This document shows, one piece after another, positions 1 to 8,744 of a DNA stretch of 64,000 bases. Under the pieces are notes generated by a model, which did not search any database, was not told the origin of the DNA, and saw only the letters and a list, made by a program, of their open reading frames with translations. The translations under genes and the position numbers were made by a program. The stretch is from NCBI RefSeq assembly GCF_013377085.1, contig NZ_JACAAX010000012.1, positions 1-64,000 of the forward strand. The letters run 5' to 3'. Position 1 is the first letter of the stretch. The number at the start of each line of letters is the position of its first letter. The DNA comes from Rhodoplanes sp. (lineage in GTDB: Bacteria > Pseudomonadota > Alphaproteobacteria > Rhizobiales > Xanthobacteraceae).

Positions 1-18
1 CTTTAAGTAATCGGCCTT

Positions 19-447
19 CTACATAGCTTCGGCGATCGGGTCGGGCGGCGGCGCCTCGGCGGGCTTGGCCGCCTGCGGCTCGACCTTCTTCTCGGGCTCG
101 GCCTTGGCCTTGTCGGGCTTGGGATCGGGCTTCTTCGGCTCGGGGATCGGCATCGGCTCGGCCGAGGCCATCTGGACCTCGGGCTTCTTCTCGACCTTCG
201 GGGTCAATTCCTCGACCGGCTTCGCCTCGCCGACCTTCTCGACCAGCGGCTTGGGCGTCTCGACCTTCTTGGCCGTCTTGATGCCGGCGGTGATCTGCGA
301 GAACTCGCTGGCCGAGATGACGTCGACGGGCAGCGACTCGGCCGGGTTGGCCTCGAGCGGCTTCACCACGAACGTCACCACGCCCCACAGGAGCAGGGTG
401 GCGTGGCCGATCGCCGATATGGTCAGCGCCTTGCGCAACCGCGTCAC
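19..447 (-). CDS. tolA: TolA-like protein, short (possibly truncated)
   Basis: TolA links the TolQR proton channel in the inner membrane to TolB/Pal at the outer membrane. The GTG start (445-447) overlaps the tolR stop by 4 bp (GTGA), so translation is probably coupled. Residues about 7-28 form one membrane anchor, followed by a Lys/Glu/Pro-rich stretch typical of the TolA stalk. The protein ends at an in-frame TAG (19-21) after only 142 aa, while TolA proteins are usually well over 200 aa with a globular C-terminal domain. The frame stays open from that stop to the window edge, so a nonsense change, a sequencing error or a genuinely short form are all possible. Identity rests mainly on position and composition. 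Confidence 0.75.
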   Translation of the reverse strand: MTRLRKALTISAIGHATLLLWGVVTFVVKPLEANPAESLPVDVISASEFSQITAGIKTAKKVETPKPLVEKVGEAKPVEELTPKVEKKPEVQMASAEPMPIPEPKKPDPKPDKAKAEPEKKVEPQAAKPAEAPPPDPIAEAM

Positions 448-887
448 TGTCCCTGCTCGACCTCTGTGACCAGGGCGACCCGCTTGAAGCCGGCCGCCGA
501 GAGGCGCCCCATCACCCGCATCACGGTGCCGTAGTCGACCTTGCGGTCGCCGCGCACATAGATGCGCTCGTCCATGCCGCCGCGCGCCGACGTCACCGCG
601 GTCAGCTTGGCGACCAGCTCTTCGATCGGAATCTCGCTGTTCTGCAGGAAGACCTTGCCCTGGGTGTCGACCGAGATGGTCAGGGGCTCCTTGTCCTGGT
701 CGAGGCTCTTGGCCTGGCTCTGCGGCAAGTCGATCGGCACGCCGACGGTCAGGAGCGGCGCCGAGACCATGAAGATGATCAACAGGACGAGCATCACGTC
801 GACCATCGGGGTGACGTTGATGGCGCTCATCACTTCGTTGCGGCGGCCCCGGCGCCTGCTCGCGCCTCCGGCCTGCATCATCCCCAT
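444..887 (-). CDS. tolR: TolR, Tol-Pal proton channel subunit
   Basis: This 147-aa ExbD/TolR family protein works with TolQ to convert proton motive force into TolA movement during outer-membrane constriction at division. A single transmembrane helix (about residues 25-45) begins with the INVTPMVDVMLVLLIIF-type motif and carries the expected membrane Asp (VD). The rest is a periplasmic domain with the usual LPQS and ISVD elements. It overlaps tolA by 4 bp and lies 126 bp downstream of tolQ, a wider gap than is common for this pair. The ATG at 885-887 is the natural start. Confidence 0.95.
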   Translation of the reverse strand: MGMMQAGGASRRRGRRNEVMSAINVTPMVDVMLVLLIIFMVSAPLLTVGVPIDLPQSQAKSLDQDKEPLTISVDTQGKVFLQNSEIPIEELVAKLTAVTSARGGMDERIYVRGDRKVDYGTVMRVMGRLSAAGFKRVALVTEVEQGQ

Positions 888-1013
888 CCCGTACCCGTCC
901 CCGTGCCAAGACGACCGCCCGGATCAACCATCCCCGTCCCGGGCGACGCCAGAAAACCACCGTTCTTTCAGCGCCTTGTCACACCGAACGGTCGCCCGCC
1001 CGGCGGCGGCGCC

Positions 1014-1709
1014 TCAGGCCCGCTCGTCGATCTGCCGCGACAGGATCGCGGAAAACTCGTCGGCGAAGCCCTCCAGCCGCGAGGCCTGCTTGTTCACCTC
1101 GGAGGAGAACTTATTGTAGAAAATGGTCGCCGGTATGGCAGCCACGAGCCCGATTGCGGTGGCGAACAAGGCCTCGGCGATGCCGGGCGCCACCACGGCC
1201 AATGACGTGTTCTTGGACGCGGCGATCGACTGGAACGAGTTCATGATGCCCCAGACGGTGCCGAACAGGCCGACGAAGGGGCTCGCCGAGCCGACCGTCG
1301 CCAGCACCAGGAGGCGGCGCTCCAGCCGCTCCACCTCGCGCGAGATGGTGACGTCCATCACCTTGTCGATGCGCATCTGCAGCCCCGCGAAGGAGCGGGT
1401 CGACCCCTCGAAGCTGCGTTTCCACTCCCGCATGGCGGCGACGAACAGAGCCGCCATGGAGTGGTTGGGCCGCTGGGCGAGCGAGCGATAGAGTTCCTCC
1501 AGCGACTGGCCGGACCAGAACGCCTGCTCGAAGCGGTTCATCGCCGTGCGGGTGCGGTGCAGCAGCAGGAACTTGTCGATGGCGATCGCCCAGACCCACA
1601 CGGAGCAGGCGAGCAGCCCGGTCATCACCAGCTTGACGACCCAGTGGGCCTGCCAGAACAGCGTGAAGATCGACAGATCGGCAGACACGCCCGGTGCTTC
1701 AGGAATCAT
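1014..1709 (-). CDS. tolQ: TolQ, Tol-Pal proton channel subunit
   Basis: This MotA/TolQ/ExbB family inner-membrane protein forms the stator of the Tol-Pal motor with TolR. Three hydrophobic segments are visible: one near residue 25, and a pair near residues 135-150 and 170-190, which include the conserved SPFVGLFGTVWGIM region. The ATG at 1707-1709 gives 231 aa. A TTG 12 bp further upstream would add four residues. It heads the visible tolQRA unit. In related bacteria ybgC sits directly upstream, but here about 4.3 kb of other genes intervene. Confidence 0.95.
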   Translation of the reverse strand: MIPEAPGVSADLSIFTLFWQAHWVVKLVMTGLLACSVWVWAIAIDKFLLLHRTRTAMNRFEQAFWSGQSLEELYRSLAQRPNHSMAALFVAAMREWKRSFEGSTRSFAGLQMRIDKVMDVTISREVERLERRLLVLATVGSASPFVGLFGTVWGIMNSFQSIAASKNTSLAVVAPGIAEALFATAIGLVAAIPATIFYNKFSSEVNKQASRLEGFADEFSAILSRQIDERA

Positions 1710-2167
1710 CGCTTTGTCCAACGCTCTCCAGCTCGGCGGCGGGGCGACGCCGGATGCCGGCCGCCGAACGGCGATGCCGGCCGGAGCGCGACCGTGCTCC
1801 TGCCGACCCTGTCCATACGGGCCTGGATGCGAGCCAACCCCATTCCCGGACGTCCGAATCCGGGTGAAACGTGACCAAAAGAGGGCACCGCACCGCCGTC
1901 CCGCCGGCCAGTACGACGCGCACGCGGTTAATGCTCGGTAAACGCAGCGAAGATTGGGCAGGTTCTAGAGAGGGACGCGGTCGGGTTACGGCCGAAGGCG
2001 CCGCCGATACGCTCGACATCCTTGTCGCCGATGCCGCGCGGCGGCGAAACGACTGGCCGGGTGGGCGTATCCGGGCCGCGACAACGACGAGGCCGCCGCC
2101 CCCTCGCGGGAGCGGCGGCCCGATGTCGTCGGCTGTCCGCAGCCGGCAGCGTCTCAGCCTGAACGCA
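1710..2167. other. Intergenic region between tolQ and the DUF2852 gene
   Basis: About 460 bases with no convincing gene. The tolQ promoter should lie here on the minus strand, but I could not pick a clear pair of promoter boxes. The only structured element is the hairpin at 2091-2120, listed separately. Open frames through the region have no recognisable protein features. Confidence 0.5.
2091..2120 (-). terminator. Candidate terminator hairpin after the DUF2852 gene
   Basis: A perfect 9-bp stem (GGCCGCCGC / GCGGCGGCC) with a 12-base loop lies about 47 bp past the stop of the minus-strand gene ending at 2168. There is no run of T after it in the minus-strand direction, so intrinsic termination would be weak. 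It could also be a simple GC-rich palindrome. Confidence 0.4.
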
Positions 2168-2602
2168 TCAGCCCTGCGGCTGGGCGACGTCGGCCGAGGA
2201 GTGGCCGCGGCGCTCGTTCATGAACTGGTCGAACTCGGCCTTGTCCTTGGCCATCCGCAGGCGCTGCAGGAAGTCCTTGAACTCGCGCTGCTCGTCCTCG
2301 AGCCGCCGCAGCGTCTCGGTGCGGTACTCGTCGAAGGCGCGGTTGCCGCTCGACGGGGCGCCGAACCAGTCGCCGCCCCGGCTCTCCATGCGGTCGCGCA
2401 TGCGTTCCATCTTGCCCTGCCACCGCGACATGCCGCGGTTGTTCCAGCACATCATTCGTCCGCTCCAGAAGGTGAAGGCGAGCAGCGCCAGGCCGACCGG
2501 CCACCAGAACACGAATCCCAGGATGGTCAGTGCGATCCAGGCGCCTGAACCGAGATCGTCGAGTTTCGCTACGAAGGGCATCGGGGCCTCGCGGGTCCTC
2601 AT
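2168..2602 (-). CDS. DUF2852 family membrane protein
   Basis: This 144-aa protein resembles the alphaproteobacterial DUF2852 family, whose function is unknown. One or two membrane helices occur near residues 20-45 (WIALTILGFVFWWPVGLALL). They are followed by a charged, helix-rich cytoplasmic tail with the FDEYRTETLRRLEDEQREF segment and a DKAEFDQFM motif, probably a coiled coil. The first ATG (2600-2602) sits close behind a good promoter. A second ATG at 2579-2581 has a better GAGG ribosome site and may be the true start. It interrupts the otherwise conserved ybgC-tolQ linkage. Confidence 0.8.
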   Translation of the reverse strand: MRTREAPMPFVAKLDDLGSGAWIALTILGFVFWWPVGLALLAFTFWSGRMMCWNNRGMSRWQGKMERMRDRMESRGGDWFGAPSSGNRAFDEYRTETLRRLEDEQREFKDFLQRLRMAKDKAEFDQFMNERRGHSSADVAQPQG

Positions 2603-2625
2603 GGTGAATGTTAATTACATTTACA

Positions 2626-2654
2626 TAGATACGGCCGGGGCCTGGGCTTGTCAA
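2626..2654 (-). promoter_or_regulatory. Sigma-70-type promoter for the DUF2852 gene
   Basis: On the minus strand TTGACA (2654-2649) is followed by 17 bases and TATCTA (2631-2626). This is near-consensus housekeeping spacing and sequence in a very GC-rich background. Initiation would fall just upstream of the ATG at 2602, giving a very short leader. Confidence 0.65.
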
Positions 2655-2804
2655 GCGGCGGGCGGGATCGGAGGGCGCCGATTTGTTCACGAAGGCGCCA
2701 GCAGCACGCCGATCCAGGAGTCACAGGAAATGAGGTGGCCCCGCTAAAACGGCGCTGCAAGGGAGGGGGCCAGGACTCTTTGCGCGGCCGCCGTGCCGTG
2801 TCGC

Positions 2805-2921
2805 GTAGGGCGCAATGAGCGATAGCGAATTGCGCCGAAAAGGCACTGAATGCAGCCGCCGAATTGCCCAGCCAATTCCGCATCTCTCCTGTGCAATTCG
2901 CTGTCGCTCATTGCACCCTAC
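2805..2921. repeat. Long imperfect palindrome, dispersed-repeat type
   Basis: Two roughly 32-bp arms are inverted around a 53-base centre. The left arm (2805-2836) begins GTAGGGCGCAATGAGCGA and the right arm (2890-2921) ends TCGCTCATTGCACCCTAC. Elements of this type are common between genes in Rhizobiales genomes. It lies just past the 3' end of the TetR gene and could act as its transcript terminator. Confidence 0.7.
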
Positions 2922-2926
2922 AGGTT

Positions 2927-3604
2927 TCACCCCGGCCCGGCGGTACGCAGGCCGAGGCCCTGGAGGTAGACCAGCATGCCGGCCTCCAGCAGCTCCTCGG
3001 GGGTCATCGGCAGCGAGCGGCGGGCGTTGTCGCCCCGGCCGAACAGCGCCGCGATGCCGTGCGCCATCGACCAGATGTGCAGCGCCATCATCAAGGCGGG
3101 TGGGCGCGAGCCCGCCGGCAGCGTCGCCGTCAGCGCCTCGGCGGCATGACGCAGCACCGCGAACGCGCGGTCGCCGGCGGCGCGCAACTCCGGATTGGTG
3201 TCGGGCGGCACGCCGGCCTCGAACATCGCCGAGTAGTAGGCGGGCTCGCTGCGGGCAAACGCCAGATACGCCTTGCCGAGCCGGTCCATGGCGACGCCGG
3301 GATTGGGCCGGCCACTGTCCCAGGCGCGCGCCAGGGTCTGCTCGAAGACCTCGAAGCCGCGCCGCGCCACGTCGGCCATCAGCTCGTCGCGATCGCGAAA
3401 ATGCCGGTAGGGCGCGGCCGGGCTGACGCCGGCCCAGCGCGCCGCCTCGGCGAACGTGAAGCCGGCCGGGCCCTTCTGGGCGATCAGCTCCAGTGCCGCG
3501 CGGATGAGCGCTTCCTTCAGGTTGCCATGGTGATAGCCGCGCGGGCCGTCGCGCCCGGCTCCTTCGCGATCGGTTCCGTCGCGATCGGATTTGGACCAGC
3601 TCAT
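2927..3604 (-). CDS. TetR/AcrR family transcriptional regulator
   Basis: This 225-aa one-component repressor type has its DNA-binding helix-turn-helix at about residues 25-70, with the hallmark FTFAEAARWAGVS and PYRHFRDRDELM segments. The C-terminal ligand domain (residues 85-215) resembles the TetR_C_33/WHG-like group, with a conserved HIWSMAHGIAALF stretch. The ATG at 3602-3604 is chosen because the frame upstream lacks protein-like features. The gene is divergent from the exported protein that starts at 3900, so it may control that gene or itself. The ligand is unknown. Confidence 0.9.
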   Translation of the reverse strand: MSWSKSDRDGTDREGAGRDGPRGYHHGNLKEALIRAALELIAQKGPAGFTFAEAARWAGVSPAAPYRHFRDRDELMADVARRGFEVFEQTLARAWDSGRPNPGVAMDRLGKAYLAFARSEPAYYSAMFEAGVPPDTNPELRAAGDRAFAVLRHAAEALTATLPAGSRPPALMMALHIWSMAHGIAALFGRGDNARRSLPMTPEELLEAGMLVYLQGLGLRTAGPG

Positions 3605-3899
3605 GCCTTCGACCCGCTCATGTGAAGGAGGCTTACATGAGGGGGCGGGCGGCGTCGATAGCGGCGCGGGCGGTGGGCGGGAGCGCGCGTGCGCGGCGCC
3701 GACGGATCGAACCCCGCGCCGTGCCGGACTCCCCAACCGACACGCCGGCGATCGATTCCGCATTCGACAGCCGTCGGCGGCGGCGCTTAGTCTGCAACGC
3801 CGACTTTGGGACCACGATTCTACAACCGAGACTCTGCGACGCAGAGACGCGACCGCAATCACCCGACTCGAATTGCCGAGATCGAACGAGGATTCCTCG

Positions 3900-5780
3900 A
3901 TGAGAACGACCTTTTGGCAGGCCCTGGCCGTGGCGCTCGGCCTCGCCCTCGCGGGGACCGGCGCCGATGCGCAAGGTCTCGGCGACGCGGTTCGCGATGC
4001 CGGCTCGGCCGTGGCGCGGATGCGGGCCGGCAATATCGAGGTCAAGGATATCAGCCTCGGCGGCAAGGATGGCACGTCGATGGTCATCGGCCGCGCCGCC
4101 TTCGCCGGCTTCACCCGGGAGGGCGGCACCGTCGTCGCCAACCGCCTCGCCATCGAGAACGTCACGGCGACGGTCGCGTCGCAGACCTGGACGATCCCGC
4201 GCGTCACCCTCGACGAGGTCCGGATTCCCGAAGAGCTCTACCGCGCCCTCACCGAAGGCGCGGCGGCGACACGGCCGTGGGCCGACCTGTTCCGCGAGAT
4301 CGCCGCCGACCAGGCGACAATCGAGACCATCACGGTCACGGACAAGGCGCTGAACAGCGAGCAGGTGCTGAGCGGCTTCGTGCTGACCCGGCTCGCCCGC
4401 GGCGTCATCGGCACGGCGCGCCTGACCTCCATCGCTCTGACCTCGGCGCCCGATCCGAAGCAGCCGGTGCGGATGAAGACCGGCGCGGTCCGCTATCAGG
4501 ATCTCGATCTCGGCGAGGGGTTCCGGGTGCTCGCCGGCGGCGGCGACGGCACCGCGAAGCGCGTGATGACGTCCGCCTCGATCGAGGGCATGGAGATCAC
4601 CGTCCCCACCGCGACGGTTCGTCTCGGCGCCTACGAGATCGGCGCCGTCACGCTGGCGGTGCCGGCCGAGCCGATGCCGGCCGACCTGAGCGTGCTGGCC
4701 GCACGCCTGCAGGCCGGCGAGCAGCCCGATCAGGCGGTCGTCGCCAAGCTCGTGCGGTGGTACCGCGGCCTGCTGCGCGGCCTGCGGGTGGAGACCGTCG
4801 CCTTCCGGGACATCGTCGCGACCGGACCCGATGTCGACCTGAAGGTCGCCGGCGTGAGCCTCGCCGGCATCGTGCCGAGCGGCTTCGACCTGTTCGAGAT
4901 CAAGGGCATCGATTTCAAAACGCCGGACGGCCCGGTCCGGCTCGGCCGCCTGGCGATCGAGAAGGCGAGCTTCGGCGCTCTGCTGGATCTCGGCCTCGAC
5001 ACGGCGGAGTCGGGGAAAGACCCCGAGATCGACCCGAGCAAGATCCTCGACCTGCTGCCGCATATCGGCGCCCTCCGGCTCGCCGGCTTCGACGCCGTGC
5101 TGCCGGACGGCCCGGTGACGCTGGGCGGCTTCGACATCGAGCTCGACCGGCCCGGCCGGCTTCCGGAGCGGCTCGCGCTCGCTGTCTCGCGGCTGGCCGT
5201 CCCGGTCGTTCCGGGCGACACGCCGGACGGACGCGAGCAGCTCGCCAAGCTCGGCTACAAGGTGCTGCGCGGCGACCTCAATGCGCGGCTGCGCTGGCTG
5301 CCGGCCGACAAGGCGCTGGTGCTGGACAACACCTTCCTGGCCATCGACGAGGCCGGCCGCGTCGACACCGCGGTGCGGCTCGACGGCGTCGACCTCACGG
5401 CCGCGCTGGCCGACCCGGACCACGCCGACGAGATCCTGGAGGGCCAGGCGAAGCTCGGCGGGATCGAGATCACGATCGCCGATCTCGGCTTTGCGGAACG
5501 CTTCTTTGCCGATCTCGCCAAGTCCTCGGGCGCCACCCCGCAGGCGGTCCGCGACCGTCTGGCCACCGAGATCCGGGCCCAGGCGGCCGAGGCGTTCGGC
5601 ACCGCCGTATCGCCCGCCGCGCTCGACAAGCTCGCGGCGTTCATCCGCCGGCCGGGCAAGATCGTCGTCAAGGCGTCGCCGCGTCCCGGCCAGGTCGTCA
5701 AGATGGCGGACTTCGACGCGCTCGGCCCGAAAATCCTCGAGCGCATGCGGATCGACATCGAGATCACGCCGCCGCGCTGA
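3900..5780 (+). CDS. Exported protein of unknown function (626 aa)
   Basis: The sequence starts with a clear signal peptide (MRTTFWQALAVALGLALAGT then ADAQG), predicting export to the periplasm. The mature part has no family I recognise. It is built of repeating beta-rich segments with recurring phrases such as LGGFDIEL, VRLGRLAIE and VRLGAYEIG, which hints at a repetitive fold somewhat like AsmA or other lipid-transfer proteins. That is only an impression. There is no membrane segment beyond the signal and no cysteine cluster. It sits alone on the plus strand between the TetR gene and ybgC, inside what is normally the tol cluster. Codon use matches its neighbours, so recent transfer is not evident. 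Confidence 0.75.
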   Translation: MRTTFWQALAVALGLALAGTGADAQGLGDAVRDAGSAVARMRAGNIEVKDISLGGKDGTSMVIGRAAFAGFTREGGTVVANRLAIENVTATVASQTWTIPRVTLDEVRIPEELYRALTEGAAATRPWADLFREIAADQATIETITVTDKALNSEQVLSGFVLTRLARGVIGTARLTSIALTSAPDPKQPVRMKTGAVRYQDLDLGEGFRVLAGGGDGTAKRVMTSASIEGMEITVPTATVRLGAYEIGAVTLAVPAEPMPADLSVLAARLQAGEQPDQAVVAKLVRWYRGLLRGLRVETVAFRDIVATGPDVDLKVAGVSLAGIVPSGFDLFEIKGIDFKTPDGPVRLGRLAIEKASFGALLDLGLDTAESGKDPEIDPSKILDLLPHIGALRLAGFDAVLPDGPVTLGGFDIELDRPGRLPERLALAVSRLAVPVVPGDTPDGREQLAKLGYKVLRGDLNARLRWLPADKALVLDNTFLAIDEAGRVDTAVRLDGVDLTAALADPDHADEILEGQAKLGGIEITIADLGFAERFFADLAKSSGATPQAVRDRLATEIRAQAAEAFGTAVSPAALDKLAAFIRRPGKIVVKASPRPGQVVKMADFDALGPKILERMRIDIEITPPR

Positions 5781-5857
5781 AGCCGGCCCGGCGGGGCCGG
5801 AATACCCGGTCGCGGGTTCTGGATCATGCGCGTTCCGGCTGATCAGTTCGGCTGCTT

Positions 5858-5970
5858 CCCCCCACCCCCGACCCCTCCCCGCCACTCGCTGCGCGAGCGG
5901 GGGGAGGGGAGCGAGGCGCTGCGGCTCCCCTCCCCCCGCGAAGCGGCGGGGAGGGGTCGGGGGTGGGGGG
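5858..5970. repeat. GC-rich palindromic intergenic repeat
   Basis: Nested inverted repeats made of runs of C then G. The outer arms CCCCCCACCCCCGACCCCTC and their complement enclose the inner palindromes CTCGCTGCGCGAG and CCGCGAAGCGGCGG. It lies between the convergent 3' ends of the exported-protein gene and ybgC and probably forms a strong bidirectional hairpin. Related elements recur elsewhere in this window. Confidence 0.75.
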
Positions 5971-6025
5971 AGCCCCGGACGCCGACGTCGATTGTCCTGG
6001 ACCGAGCTGAACACCCAGGCCCGTA

Positions 6026-6499
6026 TCAAGCCCCCGCCCCGCCCTCCTGGTCGGCCCTCATGGCGAGCCGCAGGGCCTTGGGGATCGGCCGGGCGCGACC
6101 GCCGGAGACGAAGGCGACCTTGACGGTCGCCTCGACCAGCACGACGTTTTCGCGCGACACCGTCTGCTTCAGCATGATCGAGGCGCCCTTCACCTCCACG
6201 GGCACGGTGGTGATGACAATGACGTCGTCCATGCGGGCGGGCTTCAGGTAGTCGACCTGGAGCGAGCGCACCACGAAGGCGAAGCCGGGCGCCTCGCGGG
6301 CCGTCTCCTCAAACAGCGCGCGCTGATCGGCGCCGAGCAGGCGCAGATAGTTGGTCCGCCCGCGCTCCATGAAGCGCAGATAGTTGGCGTAGTAGACGAC
6401 GCCGGAGAAATCCGTGTCCTCGTAATAGACCCGCACCACCATCACGTGGCGGCCGTCGCGGATCGCGCCGTCGAGGCCCGCCGTCAGGCTGTCGCTCAT
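6026..6499 (-). CDS. ybgC: YbgC, tol-pal associated acyl-CoA thioesterase
   Basis: This 157-aa hot-dog fold thioesterase of the 4-hydroxybenzoyl-CoA thioesterase group hydrolyses acyl-CoA and is encoded with tol-pal genes in many Gram-negatives. The active-site motif YYEDTDFSGVVYYANYLRF is present, including the catalytic Asp of the DTD motif. The ATG at 6497-6499 is used. A TTG two codons upstream is less likely. It belongs functionally to tolQRA downstream but is separated from it here by three unrelated genes. Confidence 0.93.
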   Translation of the reverse strand: MSDSLTAGLDGAIRDGRHVMVVRVYYEDTDFSGVVYYANYLRFMERGRTNYLRLLGADQRALFEETAREAPGFAFVVRSLQVDYLKPARMDDVIVITTVPVEVKGASIMLKQTVSRENVVLVEATVKVAFVSGGRARPIPKALRLAMRADQEGGAGA

Positions 6500-6633
6500 G
6501 CCCAAAAATCCGTCCCTGCAGCGCCACGCGGCGGCGCCGTCCGGTTCGGTTTAGACGCTCGGAATGAAGGCGACAATGTCGGGTCCGGCTCGGGCCCGCG
6601 CGGCGCGGCGCCCGTCGAGCGATCGGTGCGAAC

Positions 6634-7503
6634 CTAGGCCCGCGCCTCCTTGACGATGGCGTCGAGGCGGGCCCGCAGCTCGTCGGACTCGTTGTGATAC
6701 CAGACGCCGCCGAGCAGGCTGCGGAAGCGTTGGTCGGCGACGGCCTCGCGCTCGATGCGGACGATGGTGTCGGGCCCGATGGCGTTCTCCAGGAGGCCGG
6801 CGGCGAGCAGCGCCAGCAGGTTCGCGTCGGTCTCGATCTCGAGCACGGCGAGCACCAGGTCGATGGCGCGGTCCGGATTCTGGTCCAGAAGCTGGCGCTC
6901 GAACTCGGCGAGCGCATGCCAGTTGGCGTCGCGGTCCTTCTCGGGCTTGCCGTGCTGCTCGACGAAGGCGCGGGCGAGGTCGGGCAGCGGCAGCGCCGAA
7001 AAGTCGATCCGCATGCCGGGCGTGTCGCGCGCCGCCTCGTCGGCCCGCCAGGCCCCCTCGTCGGCGATACGGGCGAGCCGGGCCTTCAGGTCGCGGCTCG
7101 GGGCCCACCAGTGGATGGCGCCGAGCAGCCAGCGCAGCCGGGCATTGCCGGCCGCCTCCGCCTCGATGCGGTCGATCAGCCGGCCGGCGTGGTTGTAGAC
7201 CAGCGCGCTCATGAACTTTTCGCCGAGCTGCATCTTGACGCGCTTGTCGGCGTCGGAGGCCAGCACGTGCAGCGCCATGTCGAGGGCTCGGTCGGGCGCG
7301 TCATGCGGCAGATGGTCGAAATACAGCGTGGCGCCCCAAAACTCCTCGGTCTGGTCCTTGAGCCCGAGGGTCTGCAGGCGGCACCACAGCGCCGCGAGAT
7401 CGGCAACCGACATGGCCTCGTAGAGGTCGTCCTGCGCCGCCGTGCGACCCGGTCCCGGCACCGGCATGGTGGCCCAGTGCTTGGCGTCGTCGATGAAGCT
7501 CAT
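6634..7503 (-). CDS. DUF6869-like protein with an internal duplication
   Basis: A 289-aa cytoplasmic protein without signal peptide or membrane helices. Two similar halves can be seen. Residues about 25-135 contain DRALDMALHVL and LRWLLGAIHWW, and residues about 180-285 contain DRAIDLVLAVLE and FRSLLGGVWYH. Each half reads as helix pairs, and the second half resembles the family I know as DUF6869. Function is unknown. It lies between ruvB and ybgC on the same strand, with short gaps and dispersed repeats on the ruvB side, so co-transcription is possible but unproven. Confidence 0.7.
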   Translation of the reverse strand: MSFIDDAKHWATMPVPGPGRTAAQDDLYEAMSVADLAALWCRLQTLGLKDQTEEFWGATLYFDHLPHDAPDRALDMALHVLASDADKRVKMQLGEKFMSALVYNHAGRLIDRIEAEAAGNARLRWLLGAIHWWAPSRDLKARLARIADEGAWRADEAARDTPGMRIDFSALPLPDLARAFVEQHGKPEKDRDANWHALAEFERQLLDQNPDRAIDLVLAVLEIETDANLLALLAAGLLENAIGPDTIVRIEREAVADQRFRSLLGGVWYHNESDELRARLDAIVKEARA

Positions 7504-7649
7504 GACACCACCCCTGTCCGTCGGCGCACTGGTGGCGCCTTCCCGTCAGGGGTTAGTCGCAGCCCGCCGGAAAGGGGTTCGACAGGGTTCGATTTGAATC
7601 AAATTTTCCCGGGCGATCAGGGCCTTGGGGCCAACCCGGCGGCCCGGCC

Positions 7650-8696
7650 TCACTCCTCCGCGCCGGGAAACAGGCCGAACTGGCCGGGGTCGCGGCTGGG
7701 CTCGGCGAGGCCGAGATGGCGGAAGGCATGGCCGGTGAGCAGTCTTCCGCGCGGAGTCCGTTGAATGAACCCGCACTGGATCAGGAACGGCTCGATGATC
7801 TCCTCCAGCGCGTCGCGCGGCTCGGAGAGCGCCGCCGCCATGGTCTCGATCCCCACCGGGCCGCCGCCGTAGTTGAGCGCGATCACCGACAGATAGCGCC
7901 GATCCATGGCGTCGAGCCCGCTGGCGTCGACCTCCAGCGCCAGCAGGGCGCGGTCGGCGACGGCGCGGTCGACCGTGCTCGCCTCCTCGGCATGGGCGAA
8001 GTCGCGCACGCGGCGCAGCAGCCGGTTGGCAATGCGGGGCGTGCCACGGGCGCGCTGCGCGATCTCGTTGGCGCCGTCCTGGGTCATCGGCACGCCGAGC
8101 ACCCGGGCGCCGCGGCTGACGATCAGCTCGAGCTCGGCCTCGGTGTAGAAGTTGAGCCGCACCGGGATGCCGAAGCGGTCGCGCAGCGGATTGGTCAACA
8201 GGCCGGCCCGCGTCGTCGCGCCGACCAGCGTGAACTTCGACAGGTCGATCTTCACCGAGCGTGCCGCCGGCCCCTCGCCGATGATCAGGTCGAGCTGGAA
8301 GTCCTCCATGGCCGGATAGAGGATCTCTTCCACGGCCGGGTTGAGCCGGTGGATCTCGTCGATGAACAGCACGTCGCGCTCTTCGAGATTGGTCAGCAAG
8401 GCGGCGAGGTCGCCCGCCTTGGCGATCACCGGCCCCGAGGTGGAGCGGAAGCCGACGCCGAGCTCGCGGGCGACGATCTGGGCCAGCGTCGTCTTGCCCA
8501 GGCCTGGCGGGCCGACGAACAGCACATGGTCGAGCGCCTCCTTGCGGGCACTCGCCGCCGCGATGAAGATCGCCAGGTTCTTGCGCGCCTGCTCCTGGCC
8601 GACGAACTCGGCGAGCTTCTGCGGCCGCAGCGTCGTCTCCGCGAGGTCTTCCTCGCGGCGCTCGGGCTGCACCAGGCGGCGGGGCGGGGTGGTCAT
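7650..8696 (-). CDS. ruvB: RuvB, Holliday junction branch migration helicase
   Basis: A 348-aa hexameric AAA+ motor that drives branch migration of Holliday junctions together with RuvA. Walker A ([12 protein letters not shown]) falls near residue 60, Walker B (LFIDEIHRL) near 110, and the sensor/arginine-finger region includes GATTRAGLL. The C-terminal winged helix ends with QRTPRGR. The ATG at 8694-8696 gives the normal N-terminus ([13 protein letters not shown]). It is separated from ruvA by a deaminase gene and a palindromic repeat, so ruvA and ruvB are not directly adjacent. Confidence 0.98.
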   Translation of the reverse strand: MTTPPRRLVQPERREEDLAETTLRPQKLAEFVGQEQARKNLAIFIAAASARKEALDHVLFVGPPGLGKTTLAQIVARELGVGFRSTSGPVIAKAGDLAALLTNLEERDVLFIDEIHRLNPAVEEILYPAMEDFQLDLIIGEGPAARSVKIDLSKFTLVGATTRAGLLTNPLRDRFGIPVRLNFYTEAELELIVSRGARVLGVPMTQDGANEIAQRARGTPRIANRLLRRVRDFAHAEEASTVDRAVADRALLALEVDASGLDAMDRRYLSVIALNYGGGPVGIETMAAALSEPRDALEEIIEPFLIQCGFIQRTPRGRLLTGHAFRHLGLAEPSRDPGQFGLFPGAEE

Positions 8697-8744
8697 GCCC
8701 GATTCCCCCCGCTTTGGGTCGTACCGCGCCGGCGCCTCTTGCGG

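Noticed and set aside
3633-6029. A 798-codon open frame on the minus strand, antisense to the exported-protein gene
   Set aside because: Its composition is the mirror of the real gene (high Arg/Gly/Asp with no hydrophobic pattern). The plus strand has a signal peptide and protein-like periodicity.
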